From contig NZ_BQHI01000026.1 of assembly GCF_021603585.1 (NCBI RefSeq), positions 1-64,000 of the forward strand: a stretch of DNA of 64,000 nucleotides, in the 5' to 3' direction. Source of the stretch: Pseudomonas sputi. Lineage in GTDB: Bacteria; Pseudomonadota; Gammaproteobacteria; Pseudomonadales; Pseudomonadaceae. The notes under the pieces were generated by a model. It saw only the letters and a program-made list of their open reading frames with translations. It did no database searches and was not told the origin of the DNA. The stretch's first letter is position 1, and each line of letters opens with the position of its first letter. Shown in pieces: positions 47,954-56,322 of the stretch. The translations under genes were made by a program, and so were the position numbers.

Positions 47954-49273
47954 ATGACGCCCATGAATGCCCGCGCCCACGCCTCCGCGAGCCAACCCCA
48001 CGTTGCCTCTTATTACGCCGCCAGCAGCCTGCCGCAACCCGACCATCCGGTGTTGCAAGGTGAACTGATCGCCGACGCGTGCGTGGTCGGCGGCGGTTTC
48101 TCCGGGCTGAACACCGCGCTGGAATTGGCTGAACGCGGCATGAGCGTGGTGTTGCTCGAGGCGCACCGGATCGGCTGGGGCGCCAGCGGTCGCAACGGCG
48201 GGCAATTGATTCGCGGGGTCGGTCACGGCCTTGATCAGTTCGCCAACGTGATCGGCACCGACGGCGTACGTCAAATGAAACTCATGGGCCTGGAGGCGGT
48301 GGAAATCGTCCGCCAGCGCGTCGAAAAATTTCAGATCCCCTGCGACCTGACCTGGGGTTACTGCGACCTCGCCAACAAACCTTCCGACCTGGAAGGCTTT
48401 ACCGAAGACGCCGAAGAGCTGCGCGGCCTCGGTTATCGCTACGAAACCCGTCTGCTGCAAGCGAACGAAATGCACACCGTGGTCGGCTCCAGACGCTACG
48501 TCGGTGGCCTGATCGACATGGGCTCGGGACATCTGCACCCACTGAACCTGGCACTCGGCGAAGCCGCAGCAGCGCAGCAACTGGGGGTGAAGCTGTTCGA
48601 GCGATCGGCGGTTACCCGCATCGAATACGGCCCTGAAGTCCGGGTGCACACGGCACAAGGTTCGGTGCGGGCGAAAACCCTGGTGCTCGGCTGCAATGCC
48701 TATCTCAACGACCTCAATTCGCAACTCAGCGGCAAGGTGTTGCCGGCGGGCAGCTACATCATCGCCACCGAACCGCTGAGCGAAGAACAGGCCCACAACC
48801 TGCTGCCACAGAACATGGCGGTCTGCGACCAGCGGGTGGCGCTGGATTATTACCGGCTCTCGGCAGACCGGCGCCTGTTGTTCGGCGGCGCTTGTCACTA
48901 CTCGGGGCGTGATCCGAAGGACATCGGCGCCTATATGCGGCCAAAGATGCTGGAAGTGTTTCCGCAACTGGCTTCGGTGAAGATTGATTATCAGTGGGGC
49001 GGGATGATCGGCATCGGTGCCAACCGTCTGCCGCAGATTGGCCGGCTCGCCGAGCAACCGAACGTGTATTACGCCCAGGCCTATTCCGGCCATGGCGTGA
49101 ATGCCACGCACCTGGCGGGCAAACTGCTGGCCGAGGCCATCAGCGGTCAGCACGGCGGCGGCTTCGACCTGTTCGCCAAAGTGCCACACATCACCTTCCC
49201 CGGCGGCAAGCATCTGCGCTCGCCGCTGCTGGCGTTGGGGATGTTGTGGCATCGATTGAAAGAGTTGGTCTGA
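47954..49273 (+). CDS. FAD-dependent amine oxidase, PauB-type (gamma-glutamylpolyamine oxidase)
   Basis: A 439-residue DAO-superfamily enzyme with an FAD site (ACVVGGGFSGLNTALELAER) and the RIGWGASGRNGGQL motif of PuuB/PauB/OrdL. It is likely to oxidise gamma-glutamylated polyamines or a related amine. By position it corresponds to P. aeruginosa PA5309 (PauB4). ATG 47963 is an alternative start. The closeness of pauR and kauB supports polyamine catabolism. Confidence 0.88.
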   Translation: MTPMNARAHASASQPHVASYYAASSLPQPDHPVLQGELIADACVVGGGFSGLNTALELAERGMSVVLLEAHRIGWGASGRNGGQLIRGVGHGLDQFANVIGTDGVRQMKLMGLEAVEIVRQRVEKFQIPCDLTWGYCDLANKPSDLEGFTEDAEELRGLGYRYETRLLQANEMHTVVGSRRYVGGLIDMGSGHLHPLNLALGEAAAAQQLGVKLFERSAVTRIEYGPEVRVHTAQGSVRAKTLVLGCNAYLNDLNSQLSGKVLPAGSYIIATEPLSEEQAHNLLPQNMAVCDQRVALDYYRLSADRRLLFGGACHYSGRDPKDIGAYMRPKMLEVFPQLASVKIDYQWGGMIGIGANRLPQIGRLAEQPNVYYAQAYSGHGVNATHLAGKLLAEAISGQHGGGFDLFAKVPHITFPGGKHLRSPLLALGMLWHRLKELV

Positions 49274-49274
49274 C

Positions 49275-49303
49275 ATCGTTCCCACGCAGGGCATGGGAAC
49301 GAT
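49275..49303. terminator. Hairpin between convergent genes
   Basis: A perfect 10-bp stem (ATCGTTCCCA / TGGGAACGAT) followed by CCTTTCT. It starts 2 bp after the pauB-like stop and lies 6 bp from the end of the DUF1127 gene. Confidence 0.7.
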
Positions 49304-49308
49304 CCTTT

Positions 49309-49560
49309 CTAGATCCGCCAGAACGGCTTCAACCCCTCCTCCAGCGCCTGCTCGCGGGTCAGCCCGATGTCCTTGAGCTGCTCCGGCGTCAGGCGCAGCA
49401 ACGCCTTGCGCGTGTGCAGACGATGCCAGAACAGGTTCCAGCGACTCAGGCCGGACGGTGCGTTGCGCATGCTCTCGTTGCGCGCATTGTCCTGTTGCCC
49501 TGCCTCCAGTTCCTGACTGTGTAACGTCAGCCGCACATCGCTCAAGCCGTTCATTTTCAT
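49309..49560 (-). CDS. DUF1127 small protein
   Basis: 83 residues ending with the DUF1127 motif (RKALLRLTPEQLKDIGLTRE, EGLKPFWRI). Such YjiS-like proteins are small Arg-rich factors, some of which bind RNA. The start at 49560 (MKMNGLSD) is preceded by AGGAGCA; ATG 49554 is possible. Confidence 0.85.
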   Translation of the reverse strand: MKMNGLSDVRLTLHSQELEAGQQDNARNESMRNAPSGLSRWNLFWHRLHTRKALLRLTPEQLKDIGLTREQALEEGLKPFWRI

Positions 49561-49733
49561 TGCTCCTGTTTACTTGGGTAGCCAGAGATTCCATGATGCG
49601 CGGGCGAGCAAAAGCATTACAGATTCAACACATCTGTATTACTTCCATACAGATTGACCATCTGAAGCTCTGAATTGTCGATTTTTCTCGCATCTGTACC
49701 GGTTTACCGAATCACCTGCACCGAGGCAGCGTC

Positions 49734-51155
49734 ATGACCCTGTATGTAAACCTCGCCGAGCTGCTCGGCACGCGCATCGAACAAGGCTTCTACCGTCCCG
49801 GCGACCGACTGCCGTCGGTACGTGCCCTGAGTGTCGAACACGGAGTCAGTCTGAGCACGGTGCAGCAGGCCTATCGGATGCTGGAAGACAGCGGTCTGGC
49901 TACGCCGAAACCGAAGTCCGGGTACTTCGTGCCGGTCGGTCGTGAGTTGCCGGAGCTACCGGCGATCGGGCGTCCGGCGCAACGCCCGGTGGAGATTTCC
50001 CAGTGGGATCAGGTGCTGGAACTGATTCGCGCCGTGCCGCGCAAGGACGTGGTGCAACTCGGTCGCGGCATGCCGGACATCAGCTCGCCGACGATGAAAC
50101 CGCTGCTGCGCGGGCTGGCCCGTATCAGCCGCCGTCAGGACATGCCCGGTCTGCATTACGACAACATCCACGGCACCCTCGAACTGCGCGAGCAGATCGC
50201 CCGGCTGATGCTCGATTCCGGATGCCAGTTGAGCGCCAGCGATCTGGTAGTCACCACCGGTTGCCACGAAGCGCTGTCCACCAGCATCCACGCGATCTGC
50301 GAGCCCGGTGACATCGTCGCGGTGGATTCGCCAAGCTTTCACGGCGCCATGCAGACCCTCAAGGGGCTGGGCATGAAAGCCCTGGAAATCCCCACCGATC
50401 CGCTCACCGGCATCAGCCTCGAAGCGCTGGAACTGGCGCTGGAGCAATGGCCGATCAAGGTCATCCAGCTCACGCCCAACTGCAACAACCCGCTCGGCTA
50501 CATCATGCCGGAGTCGCGCAAACGCGCCCTGCTCAACCTGGCCCAGCGCTTCGACGTGGCGATCATCGAGGACGATGTGTATGGCGAACTGGCCTACACC
50601 TACCCACGTCCGCGCACGATCAAATCCTTCGACGAAGACGGCCGCGTGCTGCTGTGCAGTTCGTTTTCCAAGACCCTCGCGCCAGGACTGCGCATCGGCT
50701 GGGTCGCGCCGGGTCGCTATCTCGAGCGCGTGCTGCACATGAAATACATCAGCACTGGCTCCACAGCACCGCAACCGCAGATCGCCATCGCCGAATTTCT
50801 CAAGGCCGGGCACTTCGAACCGCATTTGCGGCGGATGCGCACGCAATACCAGCGTAATCGCGACGTGATGATCGACTGGGTCACGCGATACTTCCCGGCC
50901 GGCACCCGCGCCAGCCGTCCGCAAGGCAGTTTCATGCTCTGGGTCGAACTGCCGGAAGGTTTCGATACGCTGAAACTCAATCGTGCGCTGCACGATCAAG
51001 GCGTACAGATTGCCGTCGGCAGCATCTTTTCCGCCTCGGGCAAGTACCGCAATTGCCTGCGCATGAACTACGCGGCCAAACCGACAGCGCTGATCGAAGA
51101 GGCGGTGCGCAAGGTCGGCGCGGCCGCGATCAAGCTGTTGGCCGAGACCGATTAA
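49734..51155 (+). CDS. MocR/GntR-type PLP-dependent regulator
   Basis: 473 residues: an N-terminal GntR wHTH (~1-70, GDRLPSVRALSVEHGVSLST) and a C-terminal aminotransferase-like domain (~95-465) with NCNNPLGYIMP and the PLP lysine in CSSFSKTLAPGLRIGW. MocR proteins usually regulate vitamin B6, GABA or amino acid genes; its target is unknown. The start at 49734 gives the full wHTH. Confidence 0.92.
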   Translation: MTLYVNLAELLGTRIEQGFYRPGDRLPSVRALSVEHGVSLSTVQQAYRMLEDSGLATPKPKSGYFVPVGRELPELPAIGRPAQRPVEISQWDQVLELIRAVPRKDVVQLGRGMPDISSPTMKPLLRGLARISRRQDMPGLHYDNIHGTLELREQIARLMLDSGCQLSASDLVVTTGCHEALSTSIHAICEPGDIVAVDSPSFHGAMQTLKGLGMKALEIPTDPLTGISLEALELALEQWPIKVIQLTPNCNNPLGYIMPESRKRALLNLAQRFDVAIIEDDVYGELAYTYPRPRTIKSFDEDGRVLLCSSFSKTLAPGLRIGWVAPGRYLERVLHMKYISTGSTAPQPQIAIAEFLKAGHFEPHLRRMRTQYQRNRDVMIDWVTRYFPAGTRASRPQGSFMLWVELPEGFDTLKLNRALHDQGVQIAVGSIFSASGKYRNCLRMNYAAKPTALIEEAVRKVGAAAIKLLAETD

Positions 51156-51679
51156 TCCACCGTAAAAGCGCCCTGCCCTTCAAACCGCACCGGATCGACG
51201 GGGCGGCTTGAGGCGTCATCGACTCGCGCATCGAGCTCGAGCTCCACCTCCAGCCGGCTGCCCCGGGCACCGGCATCCGCCCGCCATGGGACGACGTGGA
51301 TGCCCGGGCGCAGGAAATCGCCTTCGACCGACTGGCCGCTGTCCAGGCGCCAGTGCACCGCCACACCGTCCAGACGCACGGCCACTATGCGTAATTGCAG
51401 CGTGCCCGCCGCCCAACGGAAACGCTGCGGATCGGCGGGGGGCGCGACAAATGCCCAGCGCATCAAGCGCACATCGGGACACTGCACCCGCAGGTGCACG
51501 CTACGCAGGCCAAAACCCGGTCCCCGGCCATCAAGCGCCGCACGTTGCAGCAGCTCGGCGCGCGTCGCGCTCCCCAGGTTCACGCTGGCGGGCGACAGGC
51601 TCGACTGACATGTTTCAGCGCCCCACACCGGTTGAAATAACAGGCACAGCAAGACGATCAGAACCGGCAGAAATTTCAT
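51152..51679 (-). CDS. Fimbrial minor subunit/adhesin-like protein (cluster B, last gene)
   Basis: 175 residues with a signal peptide (MKFLPVLIVLLCLLFQPVWG) and an Ig-like pilin fold suggested by conserved Cys (ETCQSSL; LRVQCPDV) and alternating beta segments. It starts 13 bp after the usher stop. Paralogue of the 179-residue protein at 55770-56309 in the sister cluster. Converges with the MocR gene with a 4-bp overlap. Confidence 0.75.
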   Translation of the reverse strand: MKFLPVLIVLLCLLFQPVWGAETCQSSLSPASVNLGSATRAELLQRAALDGRGPGFGLRSVHLRVQCPDVRLMRWAFVAPPADPQRFRWAAGTLQLRIVAVRLDGVAVHWRLDSGQSVEGDFLRPGIHVVPWRADAGARGSRLEVELELDARVDDASSRPVDPVRFEGQGAFTVD

Positions 51680-51692
51680 CAGATGTGCTCGT

Positions 51693-54116
51693 TCAGGACA
51701 GCTCGGCCGGGGCGCAGGTGGCATCGACCCGCTCGATGAGCGCGCTGTCTTCAGGAAATTCGGAAAGCGGGAAACGCAACTCGCACCGCGTGTTGTCAGG
51801 AAGCTGCACATGTAGCCGTTGACCCGCTTTTGCGTCAGGCAGAAAAATCGCTCCGCCGTCCTGGACCGTTGTCAGGTAGCGGCCCTGTTCGTCGTGAACG
51901 CTCAGCCCCTTAGCCAGCCATTGCCGGTCGACGGTCATCGCGTTGAGCAACAATCGCCGGACGGTCACGAGGGAGAAGTCCAGATGCTGCACCGAGCCTC
52001 GTGCCGGCTGCACTTCCTTCACCCCGTCGAGTACTTCAACGTTGCGCGACAGGCTGAGCGGGTCGACTTCCAGCCGCGCCGTCGACCAGGCCGGCAGGCT
52101 CGCCGCGACTGCCCGGCCCGAGCCATCGGTCCAGACCGGTCCTTGAGGCGTGTTCAGTTTCACGCCCGATCGATCACCGGCCTTGAGTACGCCGAAGGTG
52201 TCGCGCAGGGGATAGGGTGACAACGTTGCGCCATTGCGATGCAACGCCACACCACCGCGCAGCCCCACGTCGTAATCGGTCGCGCCGGATCGCTGGCCGA
52301 CGCCAACGTCCAGGCTGGTGTAGCGCGGCAGCGCAGTGAAACGTACTCCGTAACCGGCCGCCGTCTCATCGCGGTATTCGGCGTTGGCGTTGTAGGCCAG
52401 GTTTTCACTCAGTACATCGCTGACAGCCACGCCCCGGCGCACGCCGGATCGATCATCACGGCGCAAATAGCCGCGCAGTCTTCGCTGGCCACCCAGCGCC
52501 ATTCCCAGCGTCAGGTAAGCGGAGTTACCCAGGCGATCGGGCGCCGTGTCGCCGATAGCACGCTCCAGGTTTAATGACAGGCTGATGCGCTCAGGCAATG
52601 TGCGCGACCACGACAGGCCAAGACGCGACTGCGACGGTTCACCCTGGGTCGAATATCGCGACCAGGTCGCCCCGAATGCGCCCCATTGATCCACCGAGCC
52701 TGTGACAGAAAAAACCAGATGATCGCGACCGGGGGATTCGGCCCGGTGAAGGTTCTGATCCCAACCTGTGTCTGACAGCGTGCGAAAATTCCGACTCTGG
52801 CGCACGGCAACCAGGCTCGTCGACAGGTGCTCGGACAGCGGCGCACTGAGCGTCAGTTGCGTCTGGCTGCCCCCCACGCCACGGGAGCGTTCATCGGACA
52901 GCACCTGCTTCACGCCCAGTGCGTAGCCGCCGGCCCACTGCCGCTGCAGGCCCCAGCCTGTTGACAGATAGTCGGTTGCCGCGAGCACGCCGGCAGTAAG
53001 CCGCGTGGCCTGTCCCCAATCCCAGTCCTTGCTGAAGGCGGTGAAAGAAGGCGTCTGTCGGTCGTCCGAGCCCAGCCGTCGCACCGTGCCCAGCGCAAAG
53101 TTGAACCCGCTCGGTCCGGCCCATTGCGCTTCGTGGAGGCTGGCTGCCGGCACCCGCAAGCGCCGCGCCTGTCCATCCTGTTCGTGGACAGTCACTTCCA
53201 GATCAATCCGGTTGCTCAGCAACGGCAGCGCTCGCAGCGTGAACGGCCCACTCGGCACCATAGTGGTGTAGATCATCACGCCGTTCTGCCGGACTTCGAT
53301 CCGAGCCGGCGAATATGCGACTCCCTCCACCTGCCCGCGCGCGCCGTCCTGCGCTGTTCGTAATTGCGTGAATGCCGCTTCCGGCAGGATCTGCACACCG
53401 GTGAATGACTCACCGGCAAACAAGGTCGACGCGAGATTCAATTGCCCGACCTGCAGACTGGCTTCGGCGTCCTCCAGGGTTCGCGCACCGTAGGCATACA
53501 GGTGCTCGAACCGCGAGTGGCCGGAGGTCGATGTGTAGGACTGCCGGCTGCGCAACACCCAGTCCCCGGCATTCAGACCAAGCTCCGACCCCAGGCTTTG
53601 AAACCTGTCGTGCCGGCCTTCATGCTGGCTGCCGACCATCAACGCGTCATAGTTGAAGACGCCGGCCGTACCACCATGGGCGAAGTTGTTTGGCGCGCGC
53701 TCCGGCAACATCAGACTGTCGGTGGGTACCCGCAGGTCAATCAGTTCGCGTCCCGGGTCCAGCTGCACGACCGCTTCGGGAAATCCCCGTGCCAGCGTCA
53801 TGCACTGCGCCGGTCGCAGCTTGTCCATCGAGGGTGGCGGACGCACGCCGGCGGCGTTCAGCCACTGGGGGTGCAGGCACAATTCGCCGCGCTCGTTGAA
53901 CGACACCCGCACACGGCCTCGGGCTTGTCCGTTGACCTCAAGCGCCACGGAATGCTCGCCTTGGGTGAAGCGCGGCGCCTCACGAAAGTACGCCGCCAGC
54001 GCAGGATCGATGCCACGGTCTCTCAACACTTGAGCGTCGAACTCCAGTGACTCGGTCGCCAGCGCGGTACCGTTGACCGCGAGCAGCCACACGCCCCAAC
54101 GAACGCAGACTCTCAT
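51693..54116 (-). CDS. Fimbrial outer-membrane usher (cluster B)
   Basis: An 807-residue usher: signal peptide (WGVWLLAVNGTALATES), N-terminal domain with Cys residues, long beta-barrel with plug, and C-terminal domain (LHVQLPDNTRCELRFPL). Typical usher signatures are GTAGVFNYDALMV and TPQGPVWTDGSGRAV. It moves chaperone-subunit complexes across the outer membrane. Overlaps the chaperone stop by 1 bp. Clearly paralogous to the usher at 56323-58749. Confidence 0.93.
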   Translation of the reverse strand: MRVCVRWGVWLLAVNGTALATESLEFDAQVLRDRGIDPALAAYFREAPRFTQGEHSVALEVNGQARGRVRVSFNERGELCLHPQWLNAAGVRPPPSMDKLRPAQCMTLARGFPEAVVQLDPGRELIDLRVPTDSLMLPERAPNNFAHGGTAGVFNYDALMVGSQHEGRHDRFQSLGSELGLNAGDWVLRSRQSYTSTSGHSRFEHLYAYGARTLEDAEASLQVGQLNLASTLFAGESFTGVQILPEAAFTQLRTAQDGARGQVEGVAYSPARIEVRQNGVMIYTTMVPSGPFTLRALPLLSNRIDLEVTVHEQDGQARRLRVPAASLHEAQWAGPSGFNFALGTVRRLGSDDRQTPSFTAFSKDWDWGQATRLTAGVLAATDYLSTGWGLQRQWAGGYALGVKQVLSDERSRGVGGSQTQLTLSAPLSEHLSTSLVAVRQSRNFRTLSDTGWDQNLHRAESPGRDHLVFSVTGSVDQWGAFGATWSRYSTQGEPSQSRLGLSWSRTLPERISLSLNLERAIGDTAPDRLGNSAYLTLGMALGGQRRLRGYLRRDDRSGVRRGVAVSDVLSENLAYNANAEYRDETAAGYGVRFTALPRYTSLDVGVGQRSGATDYDVGLRGGVALHRNGATLSPYPLRDTFGVLKAGDRSGVKLNTPQGPVWTDGSGRAVAASLPAWSTARLEVDPLSLSRNVEVLDGVKEVQPARGSVQHLDFSLVTVRRLLLNAMTVDRQWLAKGLSVHDEQGRYLTTVQDGGAIFLPDAKAGQRLHVQLPDNTRCELRFPLSEFPEDSALIERVDATCAPAELS

Positions 54117-54826
54117 CAGCGAGTAACCGGCGCATCGTAATGATCGACAGCAAAGCCGTAGGTCGTGGCCGGAAAAATCCTCACCGCCATCGTCTGTGCC
54201 GAGGCGTGCAAGGGTAGATCAGCGTGCAGGCGCTCGCCGGGCAAGATGTAGGTCTTTGGGAGATTCACCGAGCGGGTGCCCGGCAGAGGCACAATGGTTT
54301 TCGCCAGCCGCACAACATAGGGGCTCGGATTGACGACCTGCACACCTGCGGCATCCATTGACCAGGTCAGTCGCTTCCAGGGTTCACGTTCGACCGGCAA
54401 CCCGGCAGGACGCAAAATCACCGGCAAGTTCTGGCGTACACCGAGAGTAACCCGCGCTCCGGCGGCGTCACTGGCCGGGCTGATTCCCTCGAAGATCACC
54501 CGTTTCAGACGTTCCACCTTCAACGGTTGCCGGTTTTGCAGAATGAATCGCACTTGCTGAATGCCGTCGGGTTCGACCCGGGCAATGGGTGGGGTGAAGA
54601 TCAGCAGTACGTCGTCGCTGTCTTCGATGTCCTCAACGGTGGTGTGCAGCAATGCAGGTTGCGTATCGGTATTGCGCACGTTCATCACCGCTTCACCCAT
54701 GCCCTCCTCCACCAACAGCACCGGCGTCTGTGGAACCATTCCGGCGGCGTGGACCAGAGGCACTGAAAACCATGCGGACAGGCACAGCGGTGCCGTCTTG
54801 AAAACAGACTTGAAAGAAATGGGCAT
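54116..54826 (-). CDS. Fimbrial periplasmic chaperone (cluster B)
   Basis: 236 residues with a signal peptide ending VHA-AG and the PapD-like pattern (GMVPQTPVLLVEEGMGEAVM, VRFILQNRQPLKVERLKRVIF, VVNPSPYVVRLAKTI, TYILPGERL). It folds and caps fimbrial subunits. I chose ATG 54826 for the signal peptide; the 101-bp gap to the DUF1120 gene holds no other gene. Confidence 0.92.
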   Translation of the reverse strand: MPISFKSVFKTAPLCLSAWFSVPLVHAAGMVPQTPVLLVEEGMGEAVMNVRNTDTQPALLHTTVEDIEDSDDVLLIFTPPIARVEPDGIQQVRFILQNRQPLKVERLKRVIFEGISPASDAAGARVTLGVRQNLPVILRPAGLPVEREPWKRLTWSMDAAGVQVVNPSPYVVRLAKTIVPLPGTRSVNLPKTYILPGERLHADLPLHASAQTMAVRIFPATTYGFAVDHYDAPVTR

Positions 54827-54927
54827 CGGGATAATCCGTGAAATCCTGGATGCGATCCGGCAGGTGCCGGACCGCGCTCGCATGAGCCAGTCCGTCCCGG
54901 TGCCTGAGAGGTACCGGGACGCATCCG

Positions 54928-55578
54928 TCAGAGGTAGAACATGTCGAATGTCACGGAGCCATCCAGCGGGATTTCGTTGGCAATCGGCAGGGCGTTGCTT
55001 GGGCCGATGATCGGCAGCAGGTGCATCGGGAAACCGTGGTGACGAGCGGCAACGGGACCGGTCGCAGCGCTGGCGCCCCACGAGTACAACTGCGGCGCAT
55101 TGCTGACCAGCGTACTGGTCGGCACACGCCATGCCGGGGCCGCCAGCGTCCGGGTCAGCAGTGTCTGGGCATTGCCGTCGGTCTCCGGAATGCCGTGACG
55201 CAAGGCGAAACCGCCAATACGCGTACCGTTGATTTCACCCAACCCGTAAAACAGCGCCGGATCGCTTTGCCCGGCGCCATCACTGATACCCGGCAGCTTG
55301 GTGCCAGCCCGGTTATCGCGCACCGACACTTCCACCGGAGCCGGTGCATCGCAATTGATGTGCAGCGATACGTCGCGACCGGCCAACAGTGTCTGGGTGG
55401 TTGGATTCAGCGTCGCCGCCGAAATCTTGCGCAGATCCACCGTGCTGCCCCCGGCAAAGGCCGGAATGCACGAGGTCGGAATAATGGTACCGATGACATT
55501 CAGGTCAACGCTTTCTGCCATCGCCAACGTTGGCAGCAACGCTGCCGCCAGTACCGCAAGACGGGATGTCTTTTTCAT
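54928..55578 (-). CDS. DUF1120 fimbrial subunit (cluster B, first gene)
   Basis: 216 residues: signal peptide (MKKTSRLAVLAAALLPTLAMA), then the DUF1120 pattern with IGTIIPTSCIPAFAGGSTVD and the C-terminal FDMFYL beta strand expected to be donated to the chaperone. Probably the major subunit. The 191-bp gap upstream separates it from the other cluster and may hold a promoter. Confidence 0.88.
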   Translation of the reverse strand: MKKTSRLAVLAAALLPTLAMAESVDLNVIGTIIPTSCIPAFAGGSTVDLRKISAATLNPTTQTLLAGRDVSLHINCDAPAPVEVSVRDNRAGTKLPGISDGAGQSDPALFYGLGEINGTRIGGFALRHGIPETDGNAQTLLTRTLAAPAWRVPTSTLVSNAPQLYSWGASAATGPVAARHHGFPMHLLPIIGPSNALPIANEIPLDGSVTFDMFYL

Positions 55579-55769
55579 AAGCCGTAATCTTCCATTTGAT
55601 TGACAGTTCAGTCCCTACAAACCTGGTATGTAAGTAAGCGGGCTGATGATTGCGGCTTATGAGAGATAAATCTGTAGGAAATAGTGGCGCTCAAACAGCG
55701 AAATCACGACTGGATTAATAGGTAATTTGTGCTCGGTGGTGGGGTCCTACGCTGCCGTAGCCAAATGTT

Positions 55770-56309
55770 TCAGTTTGCTTGAAAGCGCGCATCGATCTCG
55801 AACCGGGTCAGATCGGCAACCCGGGTCTGCGCTGACCCGACCCGCCCTTCAAACTCTACGTCGACGTCCATGCGCTGCCCTTCCAGGGCGACGCCCGCCC
55901 GCGCAGGAATCAGGCTTTGCCCGGCGGGCCAGACTGCACCGGATGCGACACCCGGTTCAAATCCAAGCCACTGCACAGCCTTGCCATCCACCCGCACAGC
56001 CACCACCTGAACCCTCAACGCCCCGGCGCCAAACCGATAGTCCACGGCACCCGCCGCAGGCGCCGCCAGGTCAAGTCGCAGCGGTCCTGCCCGGTCACAC
56101 TGAACGGTGATCTGCACCCGCCGGCGCCCGAAACTCAACTGGTCATTTTCCAGTGGCTGTTGCAGCAACTGACCGCGCGTCATCGCTCCAAAATCGACTG
56201 AAGGCTGCCCCAGTCTGACGGCACAGTCCGACTGCGCCTGCGACTGATCGGCGACAAACACGGTACCGAGCAATGCCAGACCGATCGTGCCGGTATTCAA
56301 ACGATGCAT
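55770..56309 (-). CDS. Fimbrial minor subunit/adhesin-like protein (cluster A, last gene)
   Basis: 179 residues with a signal peptide (IGLALLGTVFVADQSQAQ) and Cys pair (SDCAVRL; ITVQCDRA) like its paralogue at 51152-51679. It shares the layout VDFGAMTRGQLLQQPL versus VNLGSATRAELLQRAA. It starts 13 bp after the usher stop of cluster A. Role as tip or minor subunit is inferred from position. Confidence 0.75.
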   Translation of the reverse strand: MHRLNTGTIGLALLGTVFVADQSQAQSDCAVRLGQPSVDFGAMTRGQLLQQPLENDQLSFGRRRVQITVQCDRAGPLRLDLAAPAAGAVDYRFGAGALRVQVVAVRVDGKAVQWLGFEPGVASGAVWPAGQSLIPARAGVALEGQRMDVDVEFEGRVGSAQTRVADLTRFEIDARFQAN

Positions 56310-56322
56310 GGTGACTGACTCC